From positions 1 through 40,485 of the forward strand of contig CAZRVA010000012.1 of NCBI GenBank assembly GCA_964603255.1: a stretch of 40,485 bases of DNA. Reading direction: 5' to 3'. The DNA comes from UBA6183 sp964603255 (GTDB lineage: Bacteria; Bacteroidota; Bacteroidia; UKL13-3). Below, piece after piece: positions 16,278-25,644 of this stretch. The notes under the pieces are model-generated. The model had not been told where the DNA came from and ran no database searches. It saw nothing but the letters and a program-made list of their open reading frames with translations. A program made the translations under genes and the position numbers. Every line of letters begins with the position of its first letter. The first letter of the stretch is position 1.

Positions 16278-17030
16278 ATGCACGCTAATATTGAGTATAA
16301 AGAACAGAATTTCAGCGTAAACTTTAATAAGCCGTTAGATATCAGCATTGCTATGTATAGTGGCGAACAAAACCCTAATGCATTTGGTATTCAACACCCC
16401 ACATTTGAACCATTTAGGGCAGGTAGTTTTGTAGGGAGTGTAGCATTAGGTGGTAGTGTTAATTGCGAAAATCTACATATCAATGCGCATGGAAATGGTA
16501 CACATACCGAGTGCGTGGGTCATATCAGCAAGCAACGCATTACCATTAATGAAGTGTTGAGTCAGTTTATGTTTTTGGCTCAGGTAATTTCAGTCATTCC
16601 TCAAAAATTGGGTAACGATGATGTGGTGATGCTAAAAGATGTAGAACCTTATTTACATCCGCTTATTGATGCTTTGGTGATTAGAACTTTACCTAATAAA
16701 GAAGATAAGTTACTGGCTCGTTACTCAGGAAACAACCCTGGTTATTTGCAGCGTGAGTTGTGTGCATTTTTAAGAGATTACGGAATTAAGCATTTGGTAA
16801 TAGATTTACCTTCTGTTGATAGAGAAGAAGATGGTGGCGCATTAGAAGCTCATCATGCATTTTGGAATTATCCGCAAAATCCACGAATGGACGCAACCAT
16901 TACCGAAATGGCTTATATACCAAATCATATTGTGGATGATATTTATTTATTGAATTTGCAAGTGGCCTCACTACAAACTGATGCAAGTCCAAGTAAACCC
17001 GTGTTGTATAAAGTAGATCATGTATTATAA
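16278..17030 (+). CDS. Cyclase family protein (kynurenine formamidase-like metal hydrolase)
   Basis: A 250-residue member of the cyclase/KynB-like family, which uses two metal ions to hydrolyse amide or ester bonds. The metal-binding region is HINAHGNGTHTECVGH at residues 67-82, with His67, His71, His76 and His82. The canonical HxGTHxDxPxH motif differs here: an extra residue lies before GTH, Asp is replaced by Glu78, and Pro is missing. Downstream, residues around IKHLVIDLPSVDREEDGG and AHHAFWNYPQ carry a conserved Asp/Glu/His set. So the metal site is probably intact but belongs to a variant branch. The last 11 bases overlap the RluD gene, which suggests cotranscription. No other kynurenine-pathway gene is nearby, so a role in tryptophan breakdown is not supported. 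Confidence 0.85.
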   Translation: MHANIEYKEQNFSVNFNKPLDISIAMYSGEQNPNAFGIQHPTFEPFRAGSFVGSVALGGSVNCENLHINAHGNGTHTECVGHISKQRITINEVLSQFMFLAQVISVIPQKLGNDDVVMLKDVEPYLHPLIDALVIRTLPNKEDKLLARYSGNNPGYLQRELCAFLRDYGIKHLVIDLPSVDREEDGGALEAHHAFWNYPQNPRMDATITEMAYIPNHIVDDIYLLNLQVASLQTDASPSKPVLYKVDHVL

Positions 17031-18123
17031 TAAGTTTAAAAACGAAGCCGACTTACCAAAGCAAGTTGATGAAGAATTGGATGATGCTGATGGTGGCGAA
17101 GAGCAAGAGCTGTGGGAGCACCATCGTATTGTAGTTGATAAGGGGCAAACCATGATGCGTATCGACAAATTTTTGATGATACGTTTACAAAATGCCAGCC
17201 GAACAAAATTACAGGCAGCTGCAGAAGCAGGTAGTATTTTGGTTAACGAAAAACCCATTAAGAGTAGCTATAAAGTAAAACCATTAGATGTTATCAGCAT
17301 TGTTTTACCTCAGCCACCAAAAGATACCGAGATTGTTCCCGAAAATATTTCGCTTAATATTATTTACGAAGACGAGGATGTTTTAATCGTAAACAAACCT
17401 GCAGGTATGGTCGTTCATCCTGGTCATAATAATGTTAGCGGAACATTGGTTAATGCTTTAGCTTATTACTTAAAGGATAACAATTTTACTAAAGAAAATA
17501 ACGTTCGTCCGGGGCTTGTACACCGTATTGATAAAAACACAAGCGGTTTGTTGGTTATTGCCAAAAACGATATTGCCATGACACATTTGGCTAAACAGTT
17601 TTTCCATCATACCATACAACGCAGGTATGTAGCACTAGCTTGGGGTAATTTTGATGAAGACAACGGAACTGTAACTGGATATATTGGACGTAGTGCAAAA
17701 GATAGGCGTGTGTTTATGATGTATGATGACGAGGAAAAAGGCAGATGGAGTGTTACACATTATACCGTGTTAGAACGTTTGCAATATGTTTCTTTAATTG
17801 AGTGTAGATTAGAAACTGGACGCACGCACCAAATTCGTGTTCATATGAAACATATCGGACATAATCTATTTAGCGATGATACCTATGGTGGCGACAGAAT
17901 TTTAAAAGGCCCATCGTTTACCAAATACAAGCAATTTGTAGAAAACTGTTTTCAGTTAATGCCACGTCAAGGTTTGCATGCACGCTCACTTGGTTTTGTG
18001 CATCCACGTACCGGAAAAAACATGTATTTTGAAGCTGAATTGCCTCCTGATTTTGCCGGAGTTTTAGAGAAGTGGAGAAATTATAACAAGCACGTTTTAA
18101 GCAAACAAGAAGATGAAGGCTAG
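17020..18123 (+). CDS. RluD-type 23S rRNA pseudouridine synthase
   Basis: A 367-residue RluA/RluD-family pseudouridine synthase. An N-terminal extension of about 45 acidic residues (EELDDADGGEEQE) precedes an S4 RNA-binding domain (about 46-95, MRIDKFLMIRLQNASRTKLQAA... GSILVNEKPIKSSYKVKPLD). The catalytic domain follows with IIYEDEDVLIVNKPAGMVVHPG and the catalytic HRIDKNTSG motif (Asp171). Near the C-terminus are TGRTHQIRVHMKHIGHNLFSDDTYGG and the HARSLGFVHPRTGK segment. RluD modifies helix 69 of 23S rRNA; this placement is by family, since paralogues cannot be told apart with certainty. The start ATG overlaps the cyclase gene by 11 bases. The S4 start at about residue 46 suggests that a later start (for example Met45 or Met46) is possible. 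Confidence 0.93.
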   Translation: MYYNKFKNEADLPKQVDEELDDADGGEEQELWEHHRIVVDKGQTMMRIDKFLMIRLQNASRTKLQAAAEAGSILVNEKPIKSSYKVKPLDVISIVLPQPPKDTEIVPENISLNIIYEDEDVLIVNKPAGMVVHPGHNNVSGTLVNALAYYLKDNNFTKENNVRPGLVHRIDKNTSGLLVIAKNDIAMTHLAKQFFHHTIQRRYVALAWGNFDEDNGTVTGYIGRSAKDRRVFMMYDDEEKGRWSVTHYTVLERLQYVSLIECRLETGRTHQIRVHMKHIGHNLFSDDTYGGDRILKGPSFTKYKQFVENCFQLMPRQGLHARSLGFVHPRTGKNMYFEAELPPDFAGVLEKWRNYNKHVLSKQEDEG

Positions 18124-18202
18124 TTTTTTTGGCACGAATCACAACAACTTATATTAAATTTTCGTTTGTTTGTTTTGTATTTAATTCATTAATCAAAATA
18201 TT

Positions 18203-18994
18203 ATGTTGCAAGATATAACCGCTAAAGTTGGCAGTTTGGCCAAAACTGTTGGTAATTTTATTCAAGCCGAAGCGCAAAATTTTAACCGCGATAGTGTAGA
18301 GGTAAAATCGTTTAACCAATTGGTTTCTTATGTTGATAAAACTGCCGAGGAAAAACTGGTGGAGGGCTTAAAACAAATTATGCCCGAAGCAGGATTTATT
18401 ACCGAAGAGGCCACAATTGCAACCGAACAAAAAGAATACATGTGGGTGATTGATCCTTTGGATGGTACCACAAACTTTATTCATCAATTACCTATATATA
18501 GTATCAGTATTGCTTTACTACACAACAATATTCCAGTTATAGGTGTGGTATTTGAACCTAACCGTCACGAGTTATTTTATGCTTGGAAAGATGGCGGTGC
18601 ATACCTAAACGGACATAAAATAACCGTTAAACAAAACAACGAGTTGTCTAAATCATTATTAGCAACCGGTTTCCCTTATTATGATTTTGATTTGATGCAA
18701 CGATACCTCAACACACTGCAAGCGTTTTTGCGTACCACACGCGGAATGCGCAGAATGGGCAGTGCGGCTGTAGATTTAGCTTATGTAGCTTGCGGTAGGT
18801 TTGATGGTTTTTTTGAATACGGATTAAGTCCCTGGGATGTTGCCGGAGGAATAGTTTTGGTGCGAGAAGCCGGTGGCAAAATATCCACTTTTAGCGGAAC
18901 CGATGATGCCATTTTTGGTAAAGAAATTGTGGCCGCATCAAGCCAAATTTATGATGATTTTTATGCAGTAATCCATAAAGGATTTAAGGCATAA
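18203..18994 (+). CDS. suhB: Inositol monophosphatase family protein (SuhB-like)
   Basis: A 263-residue member of the Li+-sensitive inositol monophosphatase superfamily, which removes phosphate from myo-inositol phosphates or similar substrates. Motifs: EE at about 68-69 (FITEEA), the metal-binding IDPLDGTTNF at 83-92, and the second metal motif LSPWDVAGGIVLVREAGGKIS near residue 212. Length is normal. In bacteria SuhB is also tied to rRNA antitermination, but I have no evidence for that role here. The start is preceded by 79 bases with no clear terminator of the RluD gene, so the gene may be cotranscribed with it. Its 3' end overlaps the convergent lnt gene by 11 bases. Confidence 0.93.
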   Translation: MLQDITAKVGSLAKTVGNFIQAEAQNFNRDSVEVKSFNQLVSYVDKTAEEKLVEGLKQIMPEAGFITEEATIATEQKEYMWVIDPLDGTTNFIHQLPIYSISIALLHNNIPVIGVVFEPNRHELFYAWKDGGAYLNGHKITVKQNNELSKSLLATGFPYYDFDLMQRYLNTLQAFLRTTRGMRRMGSAAVDLAYVACGRFDGFFEYGLSPWDVAGGIVLVREAGGKISTFSGTDDAIFGKEIVAASSQIYDDFYAVIHKGFKA

Positions 18995-20615
18995 AAGGGG
19001 ACTTTCTTTTTATAATCAACCCAAACAAAAAGTAAGCTGCAAATATGATGGCGTATTCGCCAATCATATCACCATTTTTAACATAAAATGTTTGTGTGGT
19101 ATTTAGTTTAATATTTTGTTTAAGTGCAGCTGGTTCCCACCAATTTGTTTTTTGCAGTAACTTTCCTTCATCATTAAAAAATGCCGAAATGCCAGTATTT
19201 GCGCTGCGTGCAACATACCTACGGGTTTCTATAGCACGTAACGATGCGTATTGCAAGTGCTGTTTGTACCCGGGTGTATTTCCCCACCAACCATCATTAG
19301 TTATAATGCATAAAAAAGTAGCACCACGTTTAACATACTCGGTAATGTATTCGCCAAAAACACTTTCATAGCAAATTATAGGTGCAGCTTTCAACATGCT
19401 ATTCGCAGTAAAGTTGTGCGGCTCATCATCAACCCCTAAACTTCCGGTTGTACCTCCTAAATCAATCGCATATTTCTCTACATACTTAAGCACCGATGCA
19501 AATGGCAAACGTTCAACACCGGGTACCAAAATACTTTTGTGGTAAATATCAATGTTTGTAGTATTTGGTTGTAAAAAATAAGCTGCGTTGTAAGCATCAT
19601 AATACTGTCCAGGGTTGTATTCACGTGCTGTTTTACTCAATTTTTCGCCCGGTAAAAATTCTTTGTAGCTATCTGCACCTGTTATAATATTAACAGTGGG
19701 ATACTTGCTCATAAATTGCCTGATGAGTTTAATCGTTTCTTCATTTGCCAAATCGCGCTCATTTAAATTACCCACCAAAGCAGTTTCCGGAAAAGCAATC
19801 AGCTGCACGGTAGAGTCCATGTGCTTATCGGCAATGTTCAGCATTTTTAAAGTTTGATCATAATCGCTCAATGCATTGTCTCCAAACTTCTCTTTGTAGG
19901 GGTCAATATTGGGTTGAACCACCATAATATTTGCCGTAATGGCTGTTGTGTTTTCTTTTAATTGTTTGTAATCACCCAACACATAAAATGATAAAAACAC
20001 AGGAGCAAAAAATCCGAAAAAGACCAAGTTAAACGCACTTTTAAAGCGTTGCTGTTTATCAAATGTTTGATAAGAAATCATCCAATGAAACAACTTTTTG
20101 TTTACCCATAAAATCCACAGCGAACCACCTGCTGTGCCTGTGTATTCGTACCATTGCACCAACCAGGGTACATTGGCAAATACATTGCCTAAAGTAAGCC
20201 AAGGCCAAGTTCCGTCCCACCTTAAATGAAAATATTCAAACGTAATCCAAGCCCAAATAAATGGCCAAAGTTTTAACGGATTTTGATTCTTTTTTGCCAA
20301 TTGATGCAGGAACATAAACGGCAAATTCATCAACAAACTATTAAGTACAAAAGCCATTATAGCCCCACCTGCACTGGCATTCCAAACCCACCAAGTTGTA
20401 CCTAAATTAAACAACAAAAACGAAATAAAGCCATACAAAAACGCCCAGCCCGAGTTAAGCTTGTGCTCTATTACCCAAAAGTGAATAAAAAACAAGGGTA
20501 CAAAGCCAACAAAAACCAAAGGAAACAAACCAATTGGTGGCCAAGATAGGGTGAGTAGTATTCCTGTAAGTGCCGATAAACCAGTTAGTTTTGTATGGAT
20601 ATTGCTAAATTTCAT
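18984..20615 (-). CDS. lnt: Apolipoprotein N-acyltransferase
   Basis: A 543-residue inner membrane enzyme that adds the third acyl chain to lipoproteins. The N-terminal part (about residues 1-210) has several hydrophobic helices; the C-terminal part is a periplasmic nitrilase-type domain with the Glu-Lys-Cys triad: Glu277 in IAFPETALVGN, Lys360 in IYHKSILVPGVERLPF, and Cys415 in APIICYESVFGEY. I start at the ATG at 20615 (MKFSNIHTK), not at the upstream in-frame codon at 20693, because the extra 26 residues are polar, have no family match and overlap the divergent PorV-like gene's leader. The C-terminus has one more hydrophobic helix (YAIIFAAYFLFGLII). Its 3' end overlaps suhB. Matches the several lipoproteins in this window. 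Confidence 0.95.
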   Translation of the reverse strand: MKFSNIHTKLTGLSALTGILLTLSWPPIGLFPLVFVGFVPLFFIHFWVIEHKLNSGWAFLYGFISFLLFNLGTTWWVWNASAGGAIMAFVLNSLLMNLPFMFLHQLAKKNQNPLKLWPFIWAWITFEYFHLRWDGTWPWLTLGNVFANVPWLVQWYEYTGTAGGSLWILWVNKKLFHWMISYQTFDKQQRFKSAFNLVFFGFFAPVFLSFYVLGDYKQLKENTTAITANIMVVQPNIDPYKEKFGDNALSDYDQTLKMLNIADKHMDSTVQLIAFPETALVGNLNERDLANEETIKLIRQFMSKYPTVNIITGADSYKEFLPGEKLSKTAREYNPGQYYDAYNAAYFLQPNTTNIDIYHKSILVPGVERLPFASVLKYVEKYAIDLGGTTGSLGVDDEPHNFTANSMLKAAPIICYESVFGEYITEYVKRGATFLCIITNDGWWGNTPGYKQHLQYASLRAIETRRYVARSANTGISAFFNDEGKLLQKTNWWEPAALKQNIKLNTTQTFYVKNGDMIGEYAIIFAAYFLFGLIIKRKSPFMP

Positions 20616-20719
20616 GAACTGCAAATTACCCCGCAACTTCTGCCATTTAAAATGCAATTCCAAATAATCATTATTTAACAATGCAATTCGCAAATTTTGC
20701 TTTTAATTTGCTGGGTTCA

Positions 20720-21724
20720 ATGCGTATTAATAAGTACTTTTATATAGCAGCTTTACTTATTGCAGGTGAGGCAAATGCACAAATACTTCCTTCGTTTGGC
20801 GACTCGCGAAGCGGAAGCACAGGTATGCAGTTTTTAAAAATTAGCCCTGATGCAAGGTCAATGTCAATGGGTGGTGCTTTTGTTGCCACAGCCAATGATG
20901 TTTCGGCCATGTATTGGAATCCAGCCGGTATTACGCATGTAGATACCGGAAAGGTTAATGTTCAAACCTCGCATACACGCTACTTTGGCGATATCTCCGC
21001 TAATTATGTTGGTGTGGTTAGTCGTGTAGGTAAACTATCATACTTGGGTTTTCAGGTGTTCAACATGAACTACGGTACCATGAAAGAAACCACCGAATTC
21101 GACCCAAACGGAACAGGACGCACATTTGCAATCAACAACTATTATGTGGGCTTAACTTATGCCAAAGTGTTAACCAATAATTTCAGTTTTGGTATTAATG
21201 GCCGTTATGCAAACGAGGGTTTCCCGGGCATTAGCATACACAATGTGTTGTTTGATCTAGGATTGAAATATGATGTAGGTATTAAAAATGCGCGTTTTGG
21301 TATTAACTTTAGCAATTTTGGTTTTAATGTAAAACCTGATGGTAAAGCACAAGTGTTAAAGTTTAATGGTCCTACAGATATTACCAACTTTACCACGGTA
21401 ACTGTTCCCGGTATTTTTAGGTTAGGCGCAGCTTTCGATCCAATTATGGGATACAAGCATAACTTAACCATAGCTGCACAGTTAAATCACCCAACCGATA
21501 ATAACGAAACCTATGCATTAGGTGCCGAGTATGCATTTAAACGCATTTTGTATGGCCGCGCGGGTTATGAGTTTGCCAGCGATGAAGCCTATCGTGCACC
21601 TTCTGCCGGTGTAGGTATGAAATTGCGCAGAAACTTTGGTGGTATTACAATAGATTACGGTTTTTTAGCCAAATCAAGATTAGGTAACATACATCGCATA
21701 TCTGTGGCATTTAACATTAAATAG
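20720..21724 (+). CDS. PorV/PorQ family outer membrane protein
   Basis: A 334-residue protein with a signal peptide MRINKYFYIAALLIAGEANAQ. The mature N-terminus (SGSTGMQFLKISPDARSMSMGGAFVATANDVSAMYWNPAGI) is the hallmark of the PorV/PorQ family: FadL-like barrels that serve T9SS by shuttling cargo to the attachment machinery. Later strands (YYVGLTYAKVLTNNFSFGINGRYANEG, LFDLGLKYDVGIKNARFGINFSNFGF) are barrel-like, and the C-terminus is RISVAFNIK. The in-frame ATG at 20681 is rejected because it would put 13 residues before a clean signal peptide. Two genes follow on the same strand (14 bases to the lipoprotein), so the group is probably cotranscribed. PorV versus PorQ-like paralogue cannot be settled here. 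T9SS cargo genes in the same window fit this function. Confidence 0.88.
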   Translation: MRINKYFYIAALLIAGEANAQILPSFGDSRSGSTGMQFLKISPDARSMSMGGAFVATANDVSAMYWNPAGITHVDTGKVNVQTSHTRYFGDISANYVGVVSRVGKLSYLGFQVFNMNYGTMKETTEFDPNGTGRTFAINNYYVGLTYAKVLTNNFSFGINGRYANEGFPGISIHNVLFDLGLKYDVGIKNARFGINFSNFGFNVKPDGKAQVLKFNGPTDITNFTTVTVPGIFRLGAAFDPIMGYKHNLTIAAQLNHPTDNNETYALGAEYAFKRILYGRAGYEFASDEAYRAPSAGVGMKLRRNFGGITIDYGFLAKSRLGNIHRISVAFNIK

Positions 21725-21738
21725 TTCATATTTTCTGC

Positions 21739-22956
21739 ATGAAAAACATTTTAAAATTAAGTTTTGGTTTGATGGCATTGATGCTTGTTGCAGCATGCGG
21801 ATCTAAAGAAGACGATCAAACCAAACAAATATTTGAGCAAGGAAGAATTGATCCGGATTTAATTCCGAATAAAATTGGTTACGTGCCTCAATTTCCGTTT
21901 TTTACTAATTTTCTGAATCCTGTAGATGTTTATGTCGGATTTGATGAAATGGTTTATGTGGTTGATGATAGGGGATTAAATGTTTTGGATCAAACTGGAA
22001 AATTGGCCATTACCATTAATATCCCGGGAGCAACAGATGTAACGCAAGACAGACGTTTACACACTTATGTATTGGGTCGTGTTAACGATCCATTATTGGG
22101 TAATAGAGCAGCGGTTTATCATTTAATTAATACCGCAACAGGTAACTACCAAATTATTGATACGCTTATTCACCCTTTAAATGATGATTCACGCAGAGCT
22201 ACAGCCAACCGTCAAGCAGATGATGAAGCAGTTCAATTTACTGGCATTACTACTTTACACGATAACACCGTATACGTTACTCGTACTGGTCCGCGTAATG
22301 ATGTAAATACATTCGTTAGACCAGATAATGGTGTTTTGGTGTATGATGCTGATGGAAGGAATATTGGTTTTGCAACAGGATTAAATCCCAATAACTCAAG
22401 TTTAAAATCGGCTTTAGGTATAAGTAGTATTGCAAGTTACAGCGCGCCTCCACAACGATTACAGGGCATGAGTACTTCAAAAAGTTTTTTTATTACCCAA
22501 GCAGCACAAAACCAAAGTGTAGAGTACCGTGCATTGGTAATTAATGTGTTTGACGACCCTGAGTTGGGAACACAATATGCTGAGTCGCCACAGTATTTAT
22601 CTTTTGATAATAGCAAAGCAGACAGGTTTTTATACCAAAGTTTCAGGTTTAAGAAGCCAGAAGATTGCTACATCGCTCCTGATAACTTAGGTTATATGTT
22701 TGTGGTTGATAGCGAAACAGATTCTCTTTATGTATTTACACCGCAAGGTTACGAAGGTGTTAATCCGCCTGCAAACTCTGGTTTAACCAAACAGGTAATT
22801 GTTTCTTTTGGTGGAACAGCAAGCGATGGCACAAACTCTGGCCCGTTTAGCTTTAACGACCCAAGTGGTGTTTGCTACAACCGCAGAACCATTTATGTTG
22901 CCGATAAAAAGAACAACCGCATTTGCCGTTACAGGTTGAGCACCGATTTAGAGTAA
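21739..22956 (+). CDS. Lipoprotein with beta-propeller-like repeats
   Basis: A 405-residue lipoprotein: the signal MKNILKLSFGLMALML ends LVAAC with lipidation at Cys20, followed by GSKEDDQ, an acidic segment like the lipoprotein export signals of the phylum. Repeating short motifs (NPVDVYVGFDEMVYVVDDRGLNVLDQTGKL, AVYHLINTATGNYQIID, GVLVYDADGRNIGFATG, GYMFVVDSETDSLYVFTPQGYEG, and a final FNDPSGVCYNRRTIYVADKKNNRICRYRL) fit an NHL/six-bladed propeller. The last segment is the most typical NHL-like blade. The gene follows the PorV-like gene by 14 bases and is probably in the same transcription unit. Specific function unknown; a surface-exposed accessory to the PorV-like protein is a reasonable inference. 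Confidence 0.8.
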   Translation: MKNILKLSFGLMALMLVAACGSKEDDQTKQIFEQGRIDPDLIPNKIGYVPQFPFFTNFLNPVDVYVGFDEMVYVVDDRGLNVLDQTGKLAITINIPGATDVTQDRRLHTYVLGRVNDPLLGNRAAVYHLINTATGNYQIIDTLIHPLNDDSRRATANRQADDEAVQFTGITTLHDNTVYVTRTGPRNDVNTFVRPDNGVLVYDADGRNIGFATGLNPNNSSLKSALGISSIASYSAPPQRLQGMSTSKSFFITQAAQNQSVEYRALVINVFDDPELGTQYAESPQYLSFDNSKADRFLYQSFRFKKPEDCYIAPDNLGYMFVVDSETDSLYVFTPQGYEGVNPPANSGLTKQVIVSFGGTASDGTNSGPFSFNDPSGVCYNRRTIYVADKKNNRICRYRLSTDLE

Positions 22957-23065
22957 GCGCAAACGCTCACCTATTATTTATGCCGCTTACCTAAAAAGTT
23001 TACTTTGTATTAAACCTTTGTGTTGTTTTGCGGTCTTAGTTTTTTATTAAATAGCCACTAATAAC

Positions 23066-25570
23066 ATGCACAAAAGTTATTTAACTGTATTCCTTTTATT
23101 TATATCATCTTTAACTGTTTTTGCCCAGCGCCCAAATATGGCAGGTGGTGGTCAGGGTATGCGTAATATGCCTGCAATTGGCCGACTTTACGGAAAAGTA
23201 GTTGATGCCAAAACTAAACAACCTGTTGATTTTGCAACGGTAACTTTATTGGCCATGCAAAAAGATAGCGTGATTAGTGGTATGTTGGCAAAAGCTAATG
23301 GAGATTTTAGTTTGGATAAACTACCAATGGGTAGATTCCGTTTACGCATCAGTTTTATAGGCTACCAGCAACTTACACAGCAAGTAACCATCACCCCAAA
23401 TAATATTGAGCAAGACTTAGGAAACATTAGCTTACAAGTTGATGCCAAAAGTTTAAAAGAGGCTGTTGTTGAAGGTGAGCGTGCTGCTGTAATCATGACA
23501 GTGGATAGGAGAATTTATAATGTTGACAAAGATATTTCTGCGAGAGGTGGTACCGGTATTGACGCAGTAAAAAACATACCGGGTTTATCTGTTGATGCCG
23601 ATGGAGGTGTAACTTTACGTAACAGTAGCCCAACAATTTTTGTTGATGGCCGACCAACCTTATTAACATTGGAGCAAATCCCTTCCGACCAAATTGATAG
23701 AATTGAAGTAATTACCAATCCTTCAGCAAAATATGATGCATCTACTTCTGGAGGTATTTTAAATATCATCCTAAAAAAGAATACCAAGCCCGGCTATAAT
23801 GGTTTGGTAACTTTGGGTGCTGGTTATCCAAACAGATACAATGGTATGCTTAACCTTAATATCAAAGAAGGAAGAAGTAATTTTAATATTTCATATAACA
23901 TTAATACAGCAAGTAATCCAACAAAAGGCTATACCAACCGTACTTTACTGCGCAATGGTGAGACTATTGGTTTTTATAATCAAAACAATGATGTGGTAAT
24001 GGACAGGTTGATGCAAAATGGCCGTATTGCTTACGATTACAATTTGACTAATCGTACCACCATTTCTATCAGCCAGGGATTAATGACCGGTGGTTTTGAT
24101 TCGGATGAGAAACAATTTTTTAACGACCGTGATTCAGCCAATAACGTGTTAACTTCTGGGTCAAGAACTACTACTGGTGTTACCAATTGGGATAATTACA
24201 GCACACAGTTACAACTTCGCAAAACATTTCCAAAAAGAGGCAAAGAATTGTCTACTGATATTACCTATAACTTTGGTGATCGTAAGAACAATAGTGATTT
24301 TACTACCAATAACTACAACAATGTTGGTCAACCCATTACAGCTCAAGAGCAACAAGTTAATAGAGGATCGGGCACAAGTAAAACATTAACTTATCAATTA
24401 GACTTTACCAACCCGATAACGGATACAGCTAAATGGGAATTTGGTATTCGCAGTAATATCAAAGAAGAGGTTTCTATTATTGATGTGGGATACCGCAACA
24501 ACAATTCGGGAGAAGTAGTAATGGATTCTACCTTATCAAACAATTACAAAATTAATGATATGGTAAATGCCATTTATGCAACATATTCCAACATGTACAA
24601 GCCGATGGGTATCGGTTATATGGTTGGTTTACGTTTTGAGCAAACTAGGTTTATTGGTGAGTTAGTTGGTAAAAATCAATCAGTAGAATATTTGTATCCT
24701 GATGGCATGTCGAATTTAGGAAAGGCATTTTTCCCGAGCATTTATTTAACCAAACGTGTTGGCGAGAAACATGAAATACAAATGAATTTTGCCCGTAAAA
24801 TTAGTCGCCCTGGTTTTATGCAGGTAATGCCGTTTATTATGTTTGCCGATAAAATGAATTACCGTACAGGTAATCCTTTGTTACGCCCAGAGTTCATTAA
24901 TTCGGTTGAAGCAAACTATAACCGCATTTTTACAAGTGGAAATTTATTTACCTCGGTATATGTTAGGCAAACAGAAGGCGCAATTACACAGTTTGCTCAA
25001 AAGTATAACGATACTTCTGATGTGTTGTTAAATACATTTATTAATGGTAACAACATGTACAACATGGGTTGGGAGAACAATTTTAAAATTAGTTTCTTTA
25101 AGCGCAAGTTAGATTTAACCGTTAACTTAAATGGTTTTTATACCGATATCAGTGCTAATGTAGGTAACACCTCTATTCAGAACAGCGGATTTAGTTGGAA
25201 TACAAAAGCTATTGTAAATTACAAACTACCTAAACAATATACAGTTCAGGTTAATGGAAGTTATGAAGCTCCTCGCATTATTCCTCAAGGTAAAACTTTA
25301 GATCAATATTCAATAGATGTATCGTTAAATAAAGAGATCATGAAAACGTTAAGTTTTAACTTAATTGTAAACGATATTTTTAATACCAGACGTTTTGGGA
25401 CTTATTACGAAAGTGATGTAATACAACAAAACATCAGTCGCAGACGCGAAACCCGTTTTGTTCGTTTAAGTATTACTTGGAGGTTTGGTGAAATGGATGC
25501 ATCATTGTTTAGGAAACGTAATAACCAAAGACGCGATGGTGGCGGAGGCGGAATGGAAATGGAATATTAA
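23066..25570 (+). CDS. TonB-receptor-like outer membrane beta-barrel family protein
   Basis: An 834-residue outer membrane protein. It has a signal peptide ending at about residue 20 (VFAQ), then a carboxypeptidase-regulatory-like domain at about 38-125 (GKVVDAKTKQPVDFATVTLL... GMLAKANGDFSLDKLPMGRFRLRISFIGY), a plug-like region at about 150-245 (IYNVDKDISARGGTGIDAVKNIPGLSVDADGGVTLRN and IEVITNPSAKYDASTSGGILNI), and a long barrel. It matches the outer membrane beta-barrel family (OMP_b-brl_3 type), which resembles TonB-dependent receptors. The C-terminal KRNNQRRDGGGGGMEMEY tail is charged and Gly-rich. No TonB box is obvious. No SusD partner lies beside it. A strong terminator lies at 25593-25627. 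Confidence 0.9.
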   Translation: MHKSYLTVFLLFISSLTVFAQRPNMAGGGQGMRNMPAIGRLYGKVVDAKTKQPVDFATVTLLAMQKDSVISGMLAKANGDFSLDKLPMGRFRLRISFIGYQQLTQQVTITPNNIEQDLGNISLQVDAKSLKEAVVEGERAAVIMTVDRRIYNVDKDISARGGTGIDAVKNIPGLSVDADGGVTLRNSSPTIFVDGRPTLLTLEQIPSDQIDRIEVITNPSAKYDASTSGGILNIILKKNTKPGYNGLVTLGAGYPNRYNGMLNLNIKEGRSNFNISYNINTASNPTKGYTNRTLLRNGETIGFYNQNNDVVMDRLMQNGRIAYDYNLTNRTTISISQGLMTGGFDSDEKQFFNDRDSANNVLTSGSRTTTGVTNWDNYSTQLQLRKTFPKRGKELSTDITYNFGDRKNNSDFTTNNYNNVGQPITAQEQQVNRGSGTSKTLTYQLDFTNPITDTAKWEFGIRSNIKEEVSIIDVGYRNNNSGEVVMDSTLSNNYKINDMVNAIYATYSNMYKPMGIGYMVGLRFEQTRFIGELVGKNQSVEYLYPDGMSNLGKAFFPSIYLTKRVGEKHEIQMNFARKISRPGFMQVMPFIMFADKMNYRTGNPLLRPEFINSVEANYNRIFTSGNLFTSVYVRQTEGAITQFAQKYNDTSDVLLNTFINGNNMYNMGWENNFKISFFKRKLDLTVNLNGFYTDISANVGNTSIQNSGFSWNTKAIVNYKLPKQYTVQVNGSYEAPRIIPQGKTLDQYSIDVSLNKEIMKTLSFNLIVNDIFNTRRFGTYYESDVIQQNISRRRETRFVRLSITWRFGEMDASLFRKRNNQRRDGGGGGMEMEY

Positions 25571-25592
25571 AATCATAGATTTATAAGACATA

Positions 25593-25627
25593 AAAAAATC
25601 CCGATGGTTTCACCATCGGGATTTTTT
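25593..25627. terminator. Strong bidirectional terminator
   Basis: A 16-base perfect inverted repeat (25593-25608 with 25612-25627) has six A on one side and six T on the other, so it is a terminator in both directions. It lies between the convergent outer membrane gene and ompH. Confidence 0.95.
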
Positions 25628-25644
25628 GTTTAGTGTTATTCGAA

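Noticed and set aside
16278..18123. Tryptophan catabolism or an rRNA-linked pathway for the cyclase-RluD pair
   Set aside because: The 11-base overlap shows only shared expression; the products have no known functional link.
20616..20693. An N-terminal extension of Lnt of 26 residues
   Set aside because: It is polar, has no family match, and runs through the leader of the divergent gene. The ATG at 20615 gives a normal start.
20681..20719. An N-terminal extension of the PorV-like protein
   Set aside because: The 13 added residues would precede a complete signal peptide that starts at 20720.
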